This document shows, in pieces, positions 12,201 to 24,685 of a stretch of DNA of 64,000 nucleotides. The notes beneath the pieces are model-generated. The model saw only the letters and a list, made by a program, of their open reading frames with translations, was not told the DNA's origin and searched no databases. Numbering within the stretch: position 1 is the stretch's first letter; each line of letters starts with the position of its first letter. The stretch is from Nepenthes gracilis (taxonomy: Eukaryota > Streptophyta > Magnoliopsida > Caryophyllales > Nepenthaceae): NCBI GenBank assembly GCA_033239525.1, contig BSYO01000003.1:25103540-25167539 (forward strand), in the 5' to 3' direction. The position numbers and the translations under genes are program-made.

Positions 12201-15200
12201 CCCCAGGTTGAGATAATTAGTACCTCTATGTCCCTAGCTCTCCCTCAATTTCCCTAGCTCTAGAATCCAATTTCATCCAAGAAAATCAACTTTCGATTTA
12301 CCAGTCAAAATGTATCCACATGACGATTTGTTCGATTTTAGATGGCATTTTCCAATTTCTTTGAAAGTGGGATGTAGAGTATTTTTTTTAGTAAACAGCA
12401 AGAACAAGAACTATCAGTGGCTTTGGCAGAGTAAGAATTGGATAAAGAAAGATGGCATTAACAAGAAATTTTCAAGCTAAACCTCGTATGAGAACATCAC
12501 AACAGAAAATTCACAACCTCCTAAATCCATTCACAATTATTTCCTTTGCATTTCAAGAGAACGTGGCTAATAACCTGAAGTCAAATCATATACTAATGCC
12601 TAGAACCTCTTAGAAGTTAGAAATTAGAATTTACTACTTTAAAAAGGAAGACACATAATGATCATGCCGAATAACAAGAGTTGAAACAATTGACCACCAA
12701 TATATTAGTAATTCTGAAGTTGTCACTCTAAATTCCCATTCCATCCCTTCCACCATATACCATGCAAAATAATCACTTGACATATAAATCCACTTAATAT
12801 CTCTGTAATGTATTCATTTCAGTACTTAAAAGTTTCAAGATGCAGCAATGACATTGAAATGTGAATACTTTCTTCAAAGTTTATGTTTGAGATGCCAAGA
12901 GTCAAAATTTCTTCAGAAGTTCATATTGAGTGCTTTTTGTGTGCACATGGGCCTGGACATATATTAATTAGTAAATATCCTTGTTTATGATGCCAAACAG
13001 AGCCCAACCACTGAAAAAGGAACTTAAGTTACTAGAAAATGCCAAATGATTTGGAATGGGGTGAATTTTCACTAATCATCTAACATCATGAAGGATGGCC
13101 AAGATTTCAACAGAAGTTCCAGTCAGGGAACAGCAACAAATGAGAAAACCTAATTAGCACCATATTTAGATCCCATCTGCATGACAACTGATTGGGTTTT
13201 GAAATATGGAAACATAGGACTCCTTGACTGAAGAAATTTATGAAGAATTTAGTTTTGAAGCATAAACGAAGATCGTCTAGTGTGCCTAAGGAGATGTGAG
13301 AGCTTGGAAGGAACATATTATGGAGACAAAAGAAGATCAAACAAGTGTTTTGGGCAAAACCATCAGGCATGATCTTTTGCAATTAGGAGTTAGTTTAAAG
13401 CATGGCCTACAGCAGAGCTAGATAGATGATGCAGGGAAGGGGAAAAGTAGGGGAGGGGAAGGAGAATAGAAGGAAGAGACAGAAAGGGAGAATAGAGATC
13501 AAAGAGAGGAGTAAAGACCAAAAAGCGATGAGACCAAGAGGGAGAAGAGAAGGAAAGCACAATTACTCAACATTTTATTCAATTCACCAAACATTTTTTT
13601 CTAAATGATAGAGTTTAGGGTCCTTATATAGAGAAACTCGAGTTCTAAAATAATTTGAAAATAAATATAACTTCCAACTAAATATAACATAAGTTTTTAA
13701 AATAAAAAAAAAATCTCAATACAACAAAATCATGCAAATAAAATAAAATCAAAATCTTTTAAATAAAATAAAATCAAGTAAAATAAAAGCAAATCTCTCC
13801 TAATTTTAGAATATTCTCGATGTCCGCATCAATAGAGGCAAAGATTTAATCTAGCAGACCGCCCTTAGTGAGGAAAAGGTTGGTTTGGCTTGGTTGATTT
13901 GGTCGATGCAGAAGCAGAAGTGTGTAAAAGGATAGAAAGTTAACAATGGAAGGAAACACAATGGAAAAACAACCATTTTACATTGGTTTACACCATGGAA
14001 ATAATCTTTCTGTAATGTGGGGTTAAGGCTATGTAATTTACCTCTTTTCAAACCCCACTATGTTGGAGACTCGTACATCAAACCGCCTTTTTGATGTCAA
14101 AATGTCAAACAATGGAATGTGGATGAGAAATCCATCTTCACTAACAGAAAAAGATACAGGATAGATATGCTAATACACAAATACAAGAAGACCAAAAAAA
14201 TTGTAGATACACATGCACATGTATGCTGGGAGTATCAGCAAATCTGCAAAGTATGCCGCAAATATGATACACAATATATGGCCTACTAATAATCAATTCA
14301 TATCCAGTGCATGCTTTTCATGCTCAAACAGAGCATAACAGTTTGTATTTCAAACCCCCCTTTTCCAACCTTCCTGACAGATTTTTTCTAAAGGATGATC
14401 TGAACCACAAGCATCCAATCTAGTGCCAGTCACTTCTCTACTCTAACCTAAAATAAACCATAAACCCAGCGAAAGAATAAGTAACAACAATCCAAGTTAT
14501 ATATTAACATACCTAGTACACTGGAAGACTGTGGTACTTTGTGAGAAGCATGAAACACATACAAATTACAAACAAGATAACCACCATTAAAATTAAGCAA
14601 ACATTATTCTTTCTTCTTATTCTGTTTTTGGTCCAACTAAATCCTTCCACTTTACCCTATATCAAGCATTTTTCCGAAATTCATTTTCAAAATTTCCTCT
14701 GAGTTCTAGATAAAGCCAATCCAGTAAAGCTAAGAGTATCAAGAAAGTGCAAATATGCACCTCACAGAAGTTACATGGTTTAGTGAGATATGAAATTTTA
14801 TCAAATCCTAGGACCTATGTAATCCTCATAGATTCTTCTGACCAGCACTTCCACCCTACCAAGCTTAGCCTTACACCAAATGGTCTCCCTTGGAGATGAC
14901 AACAGAGGATTGATTAATATCATTATGCAGAGATACATTTTTTTGTCATAATGTGAATGCTAGAAGATGTTGTGATAAAATCAAGGCAACAAACTTACCA
15001 CCAAATATGCATACCAGAACTTGTCAGAAATGATGGAAGTAATTTGGACGAAGCTTGTAATATATATTATGTCATGTAGATATCTGCAAGATATAAGAGG
15101 CAACTCCTGTGTGAAATTTTCATAAGTACATTTTCCCCGTATTAGCCAAGTTCCACATAATCAAAGCTTCATACATATAGATCAAACACAAATGCATTTA

Positions 15201-18200
15201 AAGAGGACGATACCATAAGACAAACAAAAAACATGCAACACATCAACTATAAATACATCTAGCAAAACTAAAATGTCAGTCTGGATAGAATGCCATTCCT
15301 TCATAAGCCAGAAAACAAGCACGTGAATGGTACCAAGAGGGAAACTCCTTTGTCAAGTCACTTGACAAAAATGATAGCCGTGCCTGAAGGCAGAACAAAG
15401 GAAAGCAGAATGATGTAAATATCGGCTGATATATATTAATATTTCAGGCTCCCGATACCGATATTTCTTGATAACGTAATAGTATCACGATATATTTTTT
15501 ATCAACGATATATTCTGATATATAAGGCGCCATCATTTTCGATTTTTAGAATTTTCTTCTTTTTAATATACTTGATATAAATATATATTATCTAATATGG
15601 TTGATATTAATATTTTTTGTTGAGAGCTGAAAGAAGCATACTCGCAGACTCCCCCTGAACTCATATCAAATCCTCCATCTTCAAGTTCTCCATCATCGCC
15701 ATATGTTGGTGCTGCCATCCTGGCAAGTTGTTGATATGGAATGGCATATGCAACAGATGTCAGAATCAGGCCAATCCAATGCTTCCAAGTAAAAGAAGAG
15801 TGGAAAATTAGCATCCGCACCACAATGTAGATAACCTGTATGATGGGGAAAGTAGTCCATCAAACAATGTAATCAAGTGATGAAGATAACTACAGCATAT
15901 TTTGAAATTGGTAGATAGAAGTAGAAAGATGGACATAAGAAATCCAAGCAGTCAATTACATCCATTTATTTTTTCCAGCTAATAAAAAATTAAAAAGAAA
16001 AGCACCTCCAAATTTATTGTGATTTGTTTTGAATTCAGAAGATGGCAAGATGACAATCCATAATGCATGGTTTACAACTGTATTATCTTAATTAGTAAAA
16101 TTAATAGCAGGAATAAATTCTGAGATAGAATTTATGGAGAATCTACAGGCTTCAAGATAAGTATTTGTTTAACTGAACACACAAAATATAAGGTAAACTA
16201 AGCAAAGTACTGAACAAGAATTTAAAATTCTTAATCAATAATTACAAACTGAAATAATACGTCACGATAAACTTAGATTAATGATTCAAGTGAATGCAAA
16301 ATTTGAAAATGCCCCCATAATCAAAGCAGGCGAGTGAAATGGAAAAACAAAAGACTCAAAGCTGATAAAAGATTACAAAGTACCTCCAGAACTGGAAGAA
16401 AATGTATCGAAACAGATACAAGATCAACTCTATCATATGGCATAAAATGCCAGGGTACTGAGAATCAACATGTTTGAAAGATCAATGTAGACAAACTTGA
16501 ATGTTATGGTCAATGAATAGAATCATTACAGAAGTCATGAAACAGAAAAGAAAGGAATAAAAGCATGAAAAAGGATAAAATAAGAAAGGCAAATAATACA
16601 ATTTTGATATTTAGATGGGGGTGTAAACAATTTGAACAGAGCCAAGATTTGACATGTTTTAGATTGTTCATCCAATATATTGAACTTGAGGTTGAGTAAG
16701 ATTTTATTCATGCTTTAATATAATCGTTCATAAGTATTAATCTAATTAGCAAACAAGCTAAAACTCGTTCTGAAGTTCTTACGAACTATTAAAAGAACAA
16801 TTTCATAAGATTTATGACAATAGTCAATTAATAAATAGCTTTTACAGTTATCCATGTCAAAATGTTTGATAGAAATGAACATTTAACTAAACCACTAGGT
16901 TCCCATAGTACCTGGATTAACAGAAGGAAAACTAGTCAAAGTTAGTCTTAAATTTTGAATAAATTCTTAGTGGACCTACTTAATGCAACTTTTGACAAAG
17001 CCCTAATCAAACCAATAAATAGGCCTACAATGGGCAGCCGCATGGATAGAAATTTGAGAAAGTAAATGAGTTTTAACTAAGCCCAATACAAACTTGTCCA
17101 CGACCGTAAAAGCCCAGCTTACTTGTGTTCAAGCTCTGCTCATTTATTAAATGACCCTAAATTTGTATTGAAGCTTGTTAATTTAATTAAATATGTAAAT
17201 ACAAACAGGCTCTCATCGAGAACATTTACTAAAGGTTCTTGTTCACTTAACTCTACATTTAAATGACCACCAATTACTACAAAATTAAGGAAAGATGATT
17301 TACCAAAAAGTATGATAGAAAGAGGAGAGGTAGAATCAGATCTTGAAAAGCATTTGCACATCCCTGAATTATAGGAGCACGGTAAACTCCGTAGCATATG
17401 TGAGGTCCAAACACTAAATTTATATAATGATATTTGAATTAAATTAAATTAGTAAATTATTAAAGTTAATTGCAGGTTCAGTTTAGAAATGAATTATGGA
17501 ATTGTAGTGGTTAGAGCTTAAAAGGCGCATGAACCACACATGAGCGTATTTGAGGCATTATCTCTGTGCCTGATGTGCGCATAAAGGACGCTCATGTGTG
17601 TTTGTTCCAATAGTCCCGTGTCTAATGGGAGCTTGTGCGCATGCCTGATTTAGGTATCACACCTGATGTTTGCATGATTAGCGCATGCTTGTCAATCTAC
17701 TATATAAAGCACTTTTACCACTTTTTAGCCCATATTTTTGACTTTTTAGAGAAGAGAGAGATTGTTTAAAATCTTTAAGGAAAATATTGAAGAATTGCTT
17801 AAATTTAAGTCAATACAAGTAAATTCCAAACCTAATCCTTTACTCTTATTGTTGAAATTTTTAAGTTTTCTCTTCATATTATTCATAATCTGGGATTTCA
17901 TACTTCTAAGTCACATGCAAGTGTTCATCCATATTCCTCTTGATGTCTAACTTGCATGCATATTCTTTATTCTTTGGAATCTTAGATTGTGAAGCAAATT
18001 GTTCATATTTATGAAAAGTTGTTAAAAATCCCAAGATCATGAGGAAATACTCCTCCATGTTTGTGTTTCGCAAGAACTTTGAAGAACCCTTTTTCATGTC
18101 CTTGTTTTGGCAATAACCTAAAAAAATCCTTTTGCATGTCCTTTATTTTGCAAGAATTGTATTAAATCTCTACACATAAATTCATGAAAAGTTTATTTTG

Positions 18201-20062
18201 CTTCTACTTTTGGAAGGATGTCATTTTGTAGATATTTTTTCACATTTTATTTAAAATAAACTATCATAATGAATTGACAGAAATAAAGTATATTATGATA
18301 TGTCACAACATATTAAGATGAGATCGTATATGGTCCACCCACAAGCATTAATATTGACTAGTGGGTATTTTATAAACAATCCATCCATGAGTTTAAGTAA
18401 TAGAATATGGCCCTAATTTACAAGGATAGAGTGTAAACAGACATTAATGAATTTTTACATTGTTGGGAATGTTATCTCGGCCTTTGATTCATTTACTCAC
18501 GATTTCTTTATCATATGTTTATCATGACATATTTATTGCATTGTTTTTTATTTACTTGTTGAGTGTTTAACTTATCCTACATTATCACCTCATTTAGATT
18601 AGCAGGCTAGGACCACTTAGTAGTTTTGGACCGTGGGTGTTCTTTCCACAATATATTTAAGAAGATGTCGTGAATAATGTATATTTGAAATGCCTATTGG
18701 AAAAACAGTTTCCGTGCTTTTAATATTTGATATGTATCAGTTCAGTAGTGAGCGCCCAAGGAGCCATATAGTTTATCCAATTTCCATGTATTTTTTATTG
18801 TAGGACTGGATTATGGCATGTTATATATTATATATGTATATTGAGCAAGTACAACATTTGTAGTCAAGTTGGAGTGAACTTGATGGATTTCCTAGGATGA
18901 TTTGTATTCTTTTACATTGAGAATTCACTAATGAAGTTTTGTGCAACGTCCTGATCCCGGTTTCAGATTGTATGTTGTGTTCATTTTTTATCTTTGAACC
19001 AGAGTTGTGACATCATAGTTGCCAAAATCAGGCTGATGATCAAACAGTTCGAGGAACAGGTTCCCTAGATCAATAAGTGGTTAAGTTTGACAAAACAGTC
19101 AAATAATTAAAAATATCACAGGTGAAATTGAGTAAGTTGATGAATAAAAATTATAATCATCTTAACAATTCAAATAATGTAAATATAAAAAATAATTTCA
19201 AGTGCCATATTACTGTCATTTTCAGATAAGAACTTCATACATAAAAAATCTCACAAAAAGTTACAACAATTGACTAAAAATTAAGATTATAGAATATCCA
19301 TGCCATGTAACCAAATCCACACTGTGCAATATGTGCTAAAGAACAAAAATGCCCTTAACATTAAATTGCTAGTTATTAAAAGGGGGTAAAAAGATGATTT
19401 TGATGAGTTTGCAAACCAAGTCAGTTTTCCCAATTATGACAACGAGTTCAGCATATTTGACCAATTCTCACTCTCAAGTGAGTTTGCAAACAAAAAGTTA
19501 CAACGAGTTCAGTATTATAACAACAATCCCAAGCAATCAGGATATGAGTTTTAGAATATGATGATTGTAGGCAAGATGATCAAGAAGACAGTACAAGAGT
19601 TACACCATTGCACTACTAGTACTTTTATATTGGAACAAGGTCCTACATGGATCTCTACTCCCAGAGGGGATTCCAACAACATGAGAGATTTAACAAGGCT
19701 AAGAAAATGATGCTTAACAATTTCAATTGCAAAACACTAAAATTGACAGCCTATGTTACTCAAAACTAAATCATGAATGTCACATATGACTGTCTATATG
19801 TCAAACTCGGGTATTTTCCGAAATTCCACTAGATTTTCCATTAACTTGAAAAGTTCAAGTGACATACCAATATGATATTATCACAAGTACTTAGAGGTAA
19901 ATTGAAAATGGAAATAGGTCAAATAACTATGATATCAACAGCAAATTGAAAGAAAGAGAAAGGACTGAAAAAATTTACATTGCATCCAACAACAAGGTGG
20001 AGAAGCTTCGACATATGATGGGCATTCACTTCCTTACGCTTCTTAGCACCCTGGTTAGCCAT
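9267..20062 (-). CDS. TMEM208: TMEM208/SND2-type ER membrane protein (DUF788), 173 aa, five coding exons
   Basis: Coding exons on the minus strand are 20062-19979, 15835-15642, 15083-14999, 9778-9713 and 9359-9267. All junctions are GT-AG and keep frame (28 codons; 194+85 nt; 22; 31 with stop). The protein starts MANQGAKKRKEVNAHHM, has hydrophobic segments at about residues 20-39, 48-68 and 98-128, the family core HSSFTWKHWIGLIL (40-53), an acidic loop PTYGDDGELEDGGFDM (71-86), and a basic tail KKREKMER...KTRTR. This matches the whole length of plant TMEM208 proteins as I remember them. The family works in the SND route that inserts membrane proteins into the ER. Introns 1 (4.1 kb) and 3 (5.2 kb) are loaded with repeats. 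A GTAATC donor at 21317 and an acceptor just before 20071 suggest an extra 5' UTR exon. Confidence 0.92.
9885..10330 (+). repeat. Dispersed repeat, copy 1 (relative of 54590-55560)
   Basis: This segment of TMEM208 intron 3 shares ordered blocks with 54700-55480: 'CTCATA(A/G)TTCA', 'TTATCCTCATCATAAT', an AACAAACTT(A/G)(A/G)AATATT block and a closing 'CTTAGAATGAGC'/'CTTAGGATGAGC'. It looks like a decayed copy of the same transposable element. Confidence 0.5.
10628..10742 (+). repeat. Degenerate Au-type SINE, copy A
   Basis: The order of blocks GTGACCTGGTGGTTAGCGGTT, GAAACAACTTTTG, ACTACATACAAATGGTCC, GACCCTTCTCAAG and CACATACAGGGAGCT follows the plant Au SINE, whose 3' part I remember as 'GGCTGCGTACAATAGACC...GGTCCGGCCCTTCCC...GCGCATAGCGGGAGC'. 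Many C-to-T type changes show it is old. Located in TMEM208 intron 3. Confidence 0.65.
10776..10912 (+). repeat. Degenerate Au-type SINE, copy B
   Basis: A second head-to-tail copy: ATGATCTGGCGGCTAAGGGT, GTGAAAACACCTCTTGCA, AAGATTGTATACAATAGACC, GAACCTTTCGAGATTTCC and CACATATATAGAGAGCTTC match the same Au blocks as copy A, which ends about 35 bp upstream. Confidence 0.65.
11088..11335 (+). repeat. TATCGG-rich dispersed repeat, copy a
   Basis: Opens GGATGAAAATATTGGTATCG and continues with CATATCGGCATCAGACAAAT, TTGATATCGG and GCTGATATTTTC. This shares the leading block (GGATGAAAATATCGGTATCG, then ATCAGACA) with copies e and g. Located in TMEM208 intron 3. Confidence 0.6.
13430..13565 (+). repeat. 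Purine-rich tract
   Basis: About 130 bp of almost pure A/G (for example GGGAAGGGGAAAAGTAGGGG) inside TMEM208 intron 3. The ORF across it is low-complexity and has no gene support. Confidence 0.5.
15415..15618 (-). repeat. TATCGG-rich dispersed repeat, copy b
   Basis: Contains AAATATCGGCTGATATAT, CCCGATACCGATATTTC, AGTATCACGATATAT and GATTTTTAGAATTTTC. The last block also occurs in copy c. It lies in TMEM208 intron 2 and comes within about 25 bp of the exon 2 donor at 15641. Confidence 0.6.
17399..19012 (+). mobile_element. Probable solo LTR in TMEM208 intron 1
   Basis: The segment begins TGTGAGGTCCAAACAC and ends GTTGTGACA, the TGTGA...CA ends familiar from Tekay/Del-type gypsy LTRs. The 5 bases before it (GCATA, 17394-17398) and after it (TCATA, 19013-19017) agree at four of five positions. 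A TATA box, TATATAAA, sits at 17701-17708 about 300 bp in, followed by short tracts typical of an LTR leader. I see no internal region or second LTR. The boundaries are my reading and were not confirmed against another copy. Confidence 0.5.
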
Positions 20063-20577
20063 TCCTCGTCACTGCAATCAGCAATTTCTTAGCTAAACCT
20101 ACCATCCATGAATTTAACCAAATGATTCTCATTGTTTTCACTTCACCATGAAACAAACACTAAGCACACCTTTCATTTTATTCTTTTATTGTTAAGAAAT
20201 CATTCTTTTCTCCAACATTTTTTATCATTTTGCCTCTCCACGGAGAATATGCATACTTTGAGCTTGCTCCAGAGTGACATGGAGGTTATGGATCCACATA
20301 ATGGAACATCATTTACAATACACCGGATAAGATTACATTTATCCAACATTATCCAAACCCAACAATGTGTAAACCAAGCAGTGGGCTGATCGATTGGCCC
20401 TTCTTTATTTTATTCCATATGCCAAACTAGTGTGAGATTATGAGAAGATTACAATAGCTATCGCACTTCTATGTCAGCAACTTTTTTTTTTCCGAACAGC
20501 AGGACTCTTCATGTTTATTCCCACCAGCATTAACTTATAGTTAATAAAGGCTAGTCAAGATGACCGGATAAAAAGGG

Positions 20578-20600
20578 AAAAAAAAAAAAAAAAAAAAAAA
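20578..20600 (+). repeat. Poly(A) run
   Basis: A run of over 20 A residues upstream of TMEM208 coding exon 1, inside the presumed 5' UTR intron. It could be a retroposon tail, but no attached body is evident. Confidence 0.6.
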
Positions 20601-21316
20601 GGCAACCACATGCACAAAACTCTCACTATATTCAGCTCCAGAATGGGATTTTCATTCAGCATGGTTCAGCCTACACTTTGACGAGCACAGTTCACGTCAC
20701 AGCGACTTTCTTGTCTGCAACTATAATACGATATTTTTATTTACTTTCAGGTCTATTGTATGCAGTCCACATTAGACTATATCAGGAATTGTTTCACTGA
20801 CTCAGACGATCACCACCCGATCAGAAGGTGATAACATCACCGTTGCTTCAAGGCTAGCCTATTCCAAAATACCAGATCACATAGTAAACTTATCAAGGTC
20901 CAATACCGTTCCTTTCATCCAAATTCGACCAGACGCACCTGAGATTCAAGAATTAAAAAGAAGTGCCGTATGCTTATATATATTGTTATACCAACAATCC
21001 CTCACCCCACTTAATTTTCTGCGATAACCTGCTCCTACCTTTTACTGAAGAGAAAATACAGTTTCTCAAGCTGATTTCGATCAACTGGAGCCTACGAAAA
21101 CAATGACTCTAGGTTACCTTCATGCAATAAATATGCACAAAAATCGATCTGAATGGCGTTTCCTTAAATTACGTCTCCAACATCATCATCATCTCCGAAG
21201 GAAATGACAATCTATCACTCTTTTATTTGCTACCGGAGATGGAATTTGTGGAGTATAGCCCGTATTTGCAACTCTGCAATAAGAAGTTCTTTGGGGAGAG
21301 AACGAGCGGAGATTAC

Positions 21317-21432
21317 CTTGAGGAAGGTCAAGCCAATGAAATCGAAACGTCGACACCCGGCTATCGGTGAAGACTGCCGTTGAATAGTCCGATGTTTTAC
21401 CCATTTGAAGGTGGGCCAGGTAGACATCTGAA
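21317..21432 (-). other. Presumed 5' UTR exon of the TMEM208-type gene
   Basis: On the minus strand a clean donor CTCAAG|GTAATC lies at 21317/21316. The next acceptor, GATTGCAG, opens a short leader at 20071, nine bases before the ATG. The longest ORF here is not conserved with anything I know, so I read it as leader. The 5' end is a guess from the promoter motifs just upstream. Confidence 0.45.
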
Positions 21433-21466
21433 TGGGTTTTTAGGCCCAAAGATATTGGGCTTCCTT
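21410..21466 (-). promoter_or_regulatory. Site II (TGGGCY) promoter motifs for the TMEM208-type gene
   Basis: TGGGCC at about 21414, AGGCCCA at about 21442 and TGGGCT at about 21456 are three TGGGCY elements (one inverted) within 50 bp. Such clusters are typical of plant housekeeping promoters bound by TCP factors. They sit just upstream of the presumed leader exon. Confidence 0.45.
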
Positions 21467-21519
21467 ATCTTCTCTTAAATTGTGGATTATACAACTCGCA
21501 ATTGATGGATCCAGGAAAG

Positions 21520-22652
21520 CTACATATATTATTACGCTGATAAGGTATTTCTATCTCTCAATTTAATCTTTTTTTATTTAAAAAGAGAGTTATAATTCAA
21601 TAATACTTAAATAATATATTAAATTATTAAAAATTATTAAATTATATTAATCCACTTTTTAAAGGACGATTACGAATGAGGAATTCAGGGCTCCATCTTT
21701 GTGACAGATATAATCCTCTTAGTCTTATATTTGATTGCGTATTGATTTTAACATAGGATTTTTTTTATAGCATTATTTTATATTGGTCTATAAATTATGT
21801 ATAAATTTAAATTTATCTGAATTTAAAAATTAAGAATTATGAGAAAACAATGTTTACTCGATGAATTGGTATTTATTTGTAAAAGTATAAAATAAACATT
21901 TATTAAATTATATATTCAGATACTTTAATATAAATCATCATTATTCTTATATATAAAATATAAAGTCAAATAAAAAATAAACAAAATATAATATTTTAAT
22001 AATAAAAAATAAGTTTTGAATAATTTGATTATAGATAAAATCCATCGGGCTTTGAATTATCAATTAAAAATTTATGATATAAAATAAGTCAACTTACAAG
22101 CTAATAAAAAAATATGTTGGACCTTTTAGTCAACTAACACTAAATATATAACTATCTAAGGTTCTCATTAAATCCGTAAAATTACAGTTACTCACACATC
22201 TTTGTAGTCTCTACTCCTGGATCTTCGCTGATCAAGCTCCTTTAGATAAAACACGTCTCAAATTTATGCCCGATCTCTCTATCAATTTGCGGCTTACTTC
22301 TAAATATTATACGACATTCAGGTCACTTTAATGGCTAACTCACATCTAGCTCGCGTCAAAAATAATTCAGCTTAAGGCACGGGGTAGTTTCTATCTAGTT
22401 CTAAGGCACAAAACTTAAGTTATTATATAGCTTATATTTAGTACTAGGACACATGATAATTTGAATAATTGTCAAATTCATATCAAATGTTCAAATACTA
22501 ATGATATAATAAGATAAGATAACAGGCTTAGTATATAACTCAATATTGTAAAATTTACTGATAGTAAAAGCCAACCTAACAAATGAATCTTACCCACCTT
22601 AATTTGGCATTTATCTCCGCACATCCTACTTCCGCATCTCTCATTAGAGACA
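21520..22652. other. AT-rich intergenic DNA
   Basis: Low-complexity A/T sequence without a recognisable gene, repeat end or RNA. A weak block of GC-richer text at 22200-22400 could be repeat-derived. Confidence 0.4.
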
Positions 22653-23434
22653 CCAAATGTGACGCCTGAGTCTAAATCACCTGATCCAACCCAAAACGAC
22701 CATGCAGAAATCCAAAATCATAAATAATTTTATAAATGTATTAATAAATAAAACATAATAATTATAATTCTCATGATAAATTTCTTAATGGCAATAAATG
22801 TCTACAGTATTATAATCCTAAGAACGCATTTCCGATAATGTAATTAAATAAAACATCGACCAATCGAACTAACTTTAGAGTTTCCTATCATGAGCTTCTA
22901 ATATTAAGATCGTCTCTATCTCGAAATTCCTCAGCAACCGCACGATCTCTTCTAACCTGTCATAAACTTCTACTCTAGAGCCAACAAAGCGCAAAGGTGA
23001 GCTAAAGACTTAACAAGTAAATAAACAAATAAAATAAAAGAATGTAATAAAATTTCTCGAATAATAATAACATAATAACTATATAAGATAAATCAACAAT
23101 TATCCGAAATTCAACAACCTGTCGCATTCACAACTCAATAGTCATATTACAACAAGACTCAGAAATGCAATTTGGATTCTACCGAATCCGAGTATCAGCA
23201 ATGGCTTAGGTTCCATTGAACCCATCACATAAGAGGTCCTATTTAAATGAGATGTTACGAAAATCTTTTCGAATCTTATACATCACTGTGAACCCTCAAT
23301 CCACACACTCGCCACATAGCTGGGCAAACCTTGAGGTATCGGTGCTCGCAAATTTGACAAGCGACCCTATAATCTCATGATACTTGCCAGCCATAGTATA
23401 CAAGTACCGTATCCCATCTATATGAACAATATTT

Positions 23435-23630
23435 CGTTACCCGATCAGAGAACCCACACGTATTCTATAATCCTCTGATCCACACCCATTTGGGAATAAA
23501 ATACTCATATCATCAAGTCAAACCCATAATCCCATTACCCCGTTGGATAACTCACACGTATTCAGTGATCATTTGATCCATGTTCCTTTGGGAATGGAAT
23601 GCTCATATTATCAACAAATCAAACCCAACA
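23435..23630 (+). repeat. ~98-bp direct duplication
   Basis: CACACGTATTC, GATCCA, TTTGGGAAT and TGCTCATATTATCA/TACTCATATCATCA recur in order with an offset of about 98 bp. The two halves are clearly diverged. Confidence 0.6.
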
Positions 23631-23984
23631 CCACCTCGATACGATATCCACTGATATCTCACGCAATAGGTTCATAGGATTATAATCATCCATCCAAATG
23701 ACTTCAACCTCCGGAACATGGATTCAATATCAAAAAAGTGTAGACTACACTAAGGTTCGGTGGCCTCCCCTTCGACCAGATGCCTTTATGTTTTAATACG
23801 CTCCCCTCAACTTGGTATAAAGTGCCAATAAAATATACGCACGTCAATAAAATTAACATGAAAAATAATTTATCAAAATTCATCAATGAGATAAGGAATA
23901 ATCACTTAAGCAATTATTATTATTCTAAACTTGCCAAACTTACACATGCACACAACATAAATACATATTGCCGGCACATTATAA

Positions 23985-24250
23985 ATATATATATTTATAT
24001 ACAAACCATATACATACATATATACATACATGCACGCGCACATACATATGTATATATTATATACACGCTCACGCATATACATCACAAACTTGTATACCCA
24101 TACCCACGGTCGTTCGTATCTACCAGTACAAGCTGCCGGTCCACACATGGCTGCCGAACACATACCACGCACTGCGCACTATACACGCACCCGCACAGCC
24201 ACATGTGTACATATATATAAATATTTACATAAACGTATATACGTACACCC
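23985..24250 (+). repeat. TATA/CATACA/CACGCG microsatellite-like region
   Basis: Alternating purine-pyrimidine sequence built from TATATA, CATACATA and CACGC blocks, seen at 23985-24070 and again at 24215-24245. Long ORFs crossing it are artefacts of the simple repeat. Confidence 0.6.
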
Positions 24251-24636
24251 GATCCCCAAAACCGTCCCTCTCTGCCAATGGCTGGACGCTTCAGTCGAGC
24301 ATGTGGCCCTGATTTCCCAATTCCAATTCCGACCCAGATTAATCAGTTCCAACAAAATAAACTCGGTGACAAAGCACCAAAATTAAACATCAATAAGGAA
24401 GAATAACGATTGATGGCAAGAGACGGTGAAGCAACAGTAGAATACCAGCATACGGGAAGCGAAATTACTTGCGGAAACAAGGATTGTTTACTTGCCTGAA
24501 GCGACGGCTAGGGTTTGCGATGGCGGCGGCTATAGAAGCTTTTCCTTCGGTGACAACGGGCAACAGCCACGGAAACTCTCTCTCCGGCACAATCACGACT
24601 CCACCGACTCGGACGACCTTCACCCACTCCCACACT

Positions 24637-24645
24637 CCTCTATTT
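24637..24645 (-). promoter_or_regulatory. Minus-strand TATA box candidate
   Basis: CTATAAATA on the minus strand. Below it (24460-24630) is a GC-richer block with no confirmed coding exon. It may be the core promoter of an LTR or of a non-coding transcript. Confidence 0.3.
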
Positions 24646-24685
24646 ATAGTCCACAACCATGGCCACTCGATTTAATGAGAGGGAA

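Larger units (their letters stand above)
22658..24376. mobile_element. LTR-like retroelement-derived segment
   Basis: The segment opens TGTGACGCCTGAGTC, the kind of end seen in Tekay/Del LTRs. CCAAA stands just before it (22653-22657) and again at 24377-24381 after a GCA, which would fit a 5-bp target duplication. The inside holds an unequal ~98-bp duplication and no protein. However, a minus-strand TATA box at 24637-24645 could mean the element runs minus and extends further right. Extent and orientation are therefore uncertain. Confidence 0.35.

Noticed and set aside
13107..13382. A 91-aa minus-strand ORF
   Set aside because: Located in TMEM208 intron 3 with no recognisable motif, codon pattern or splice signals.
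21189..21449. Two overlapping 65-86 aa minus-strand ORFs
   Set aside because: They fall on the presumed untranslated leader and intron of the TMEM208-type gene and match no family.
23780..24386. ORFs up to 146 aa rich in Tyr, His and Thr
   Set aside because: They read through TATA/CACA microsatellite sequence in several frames.
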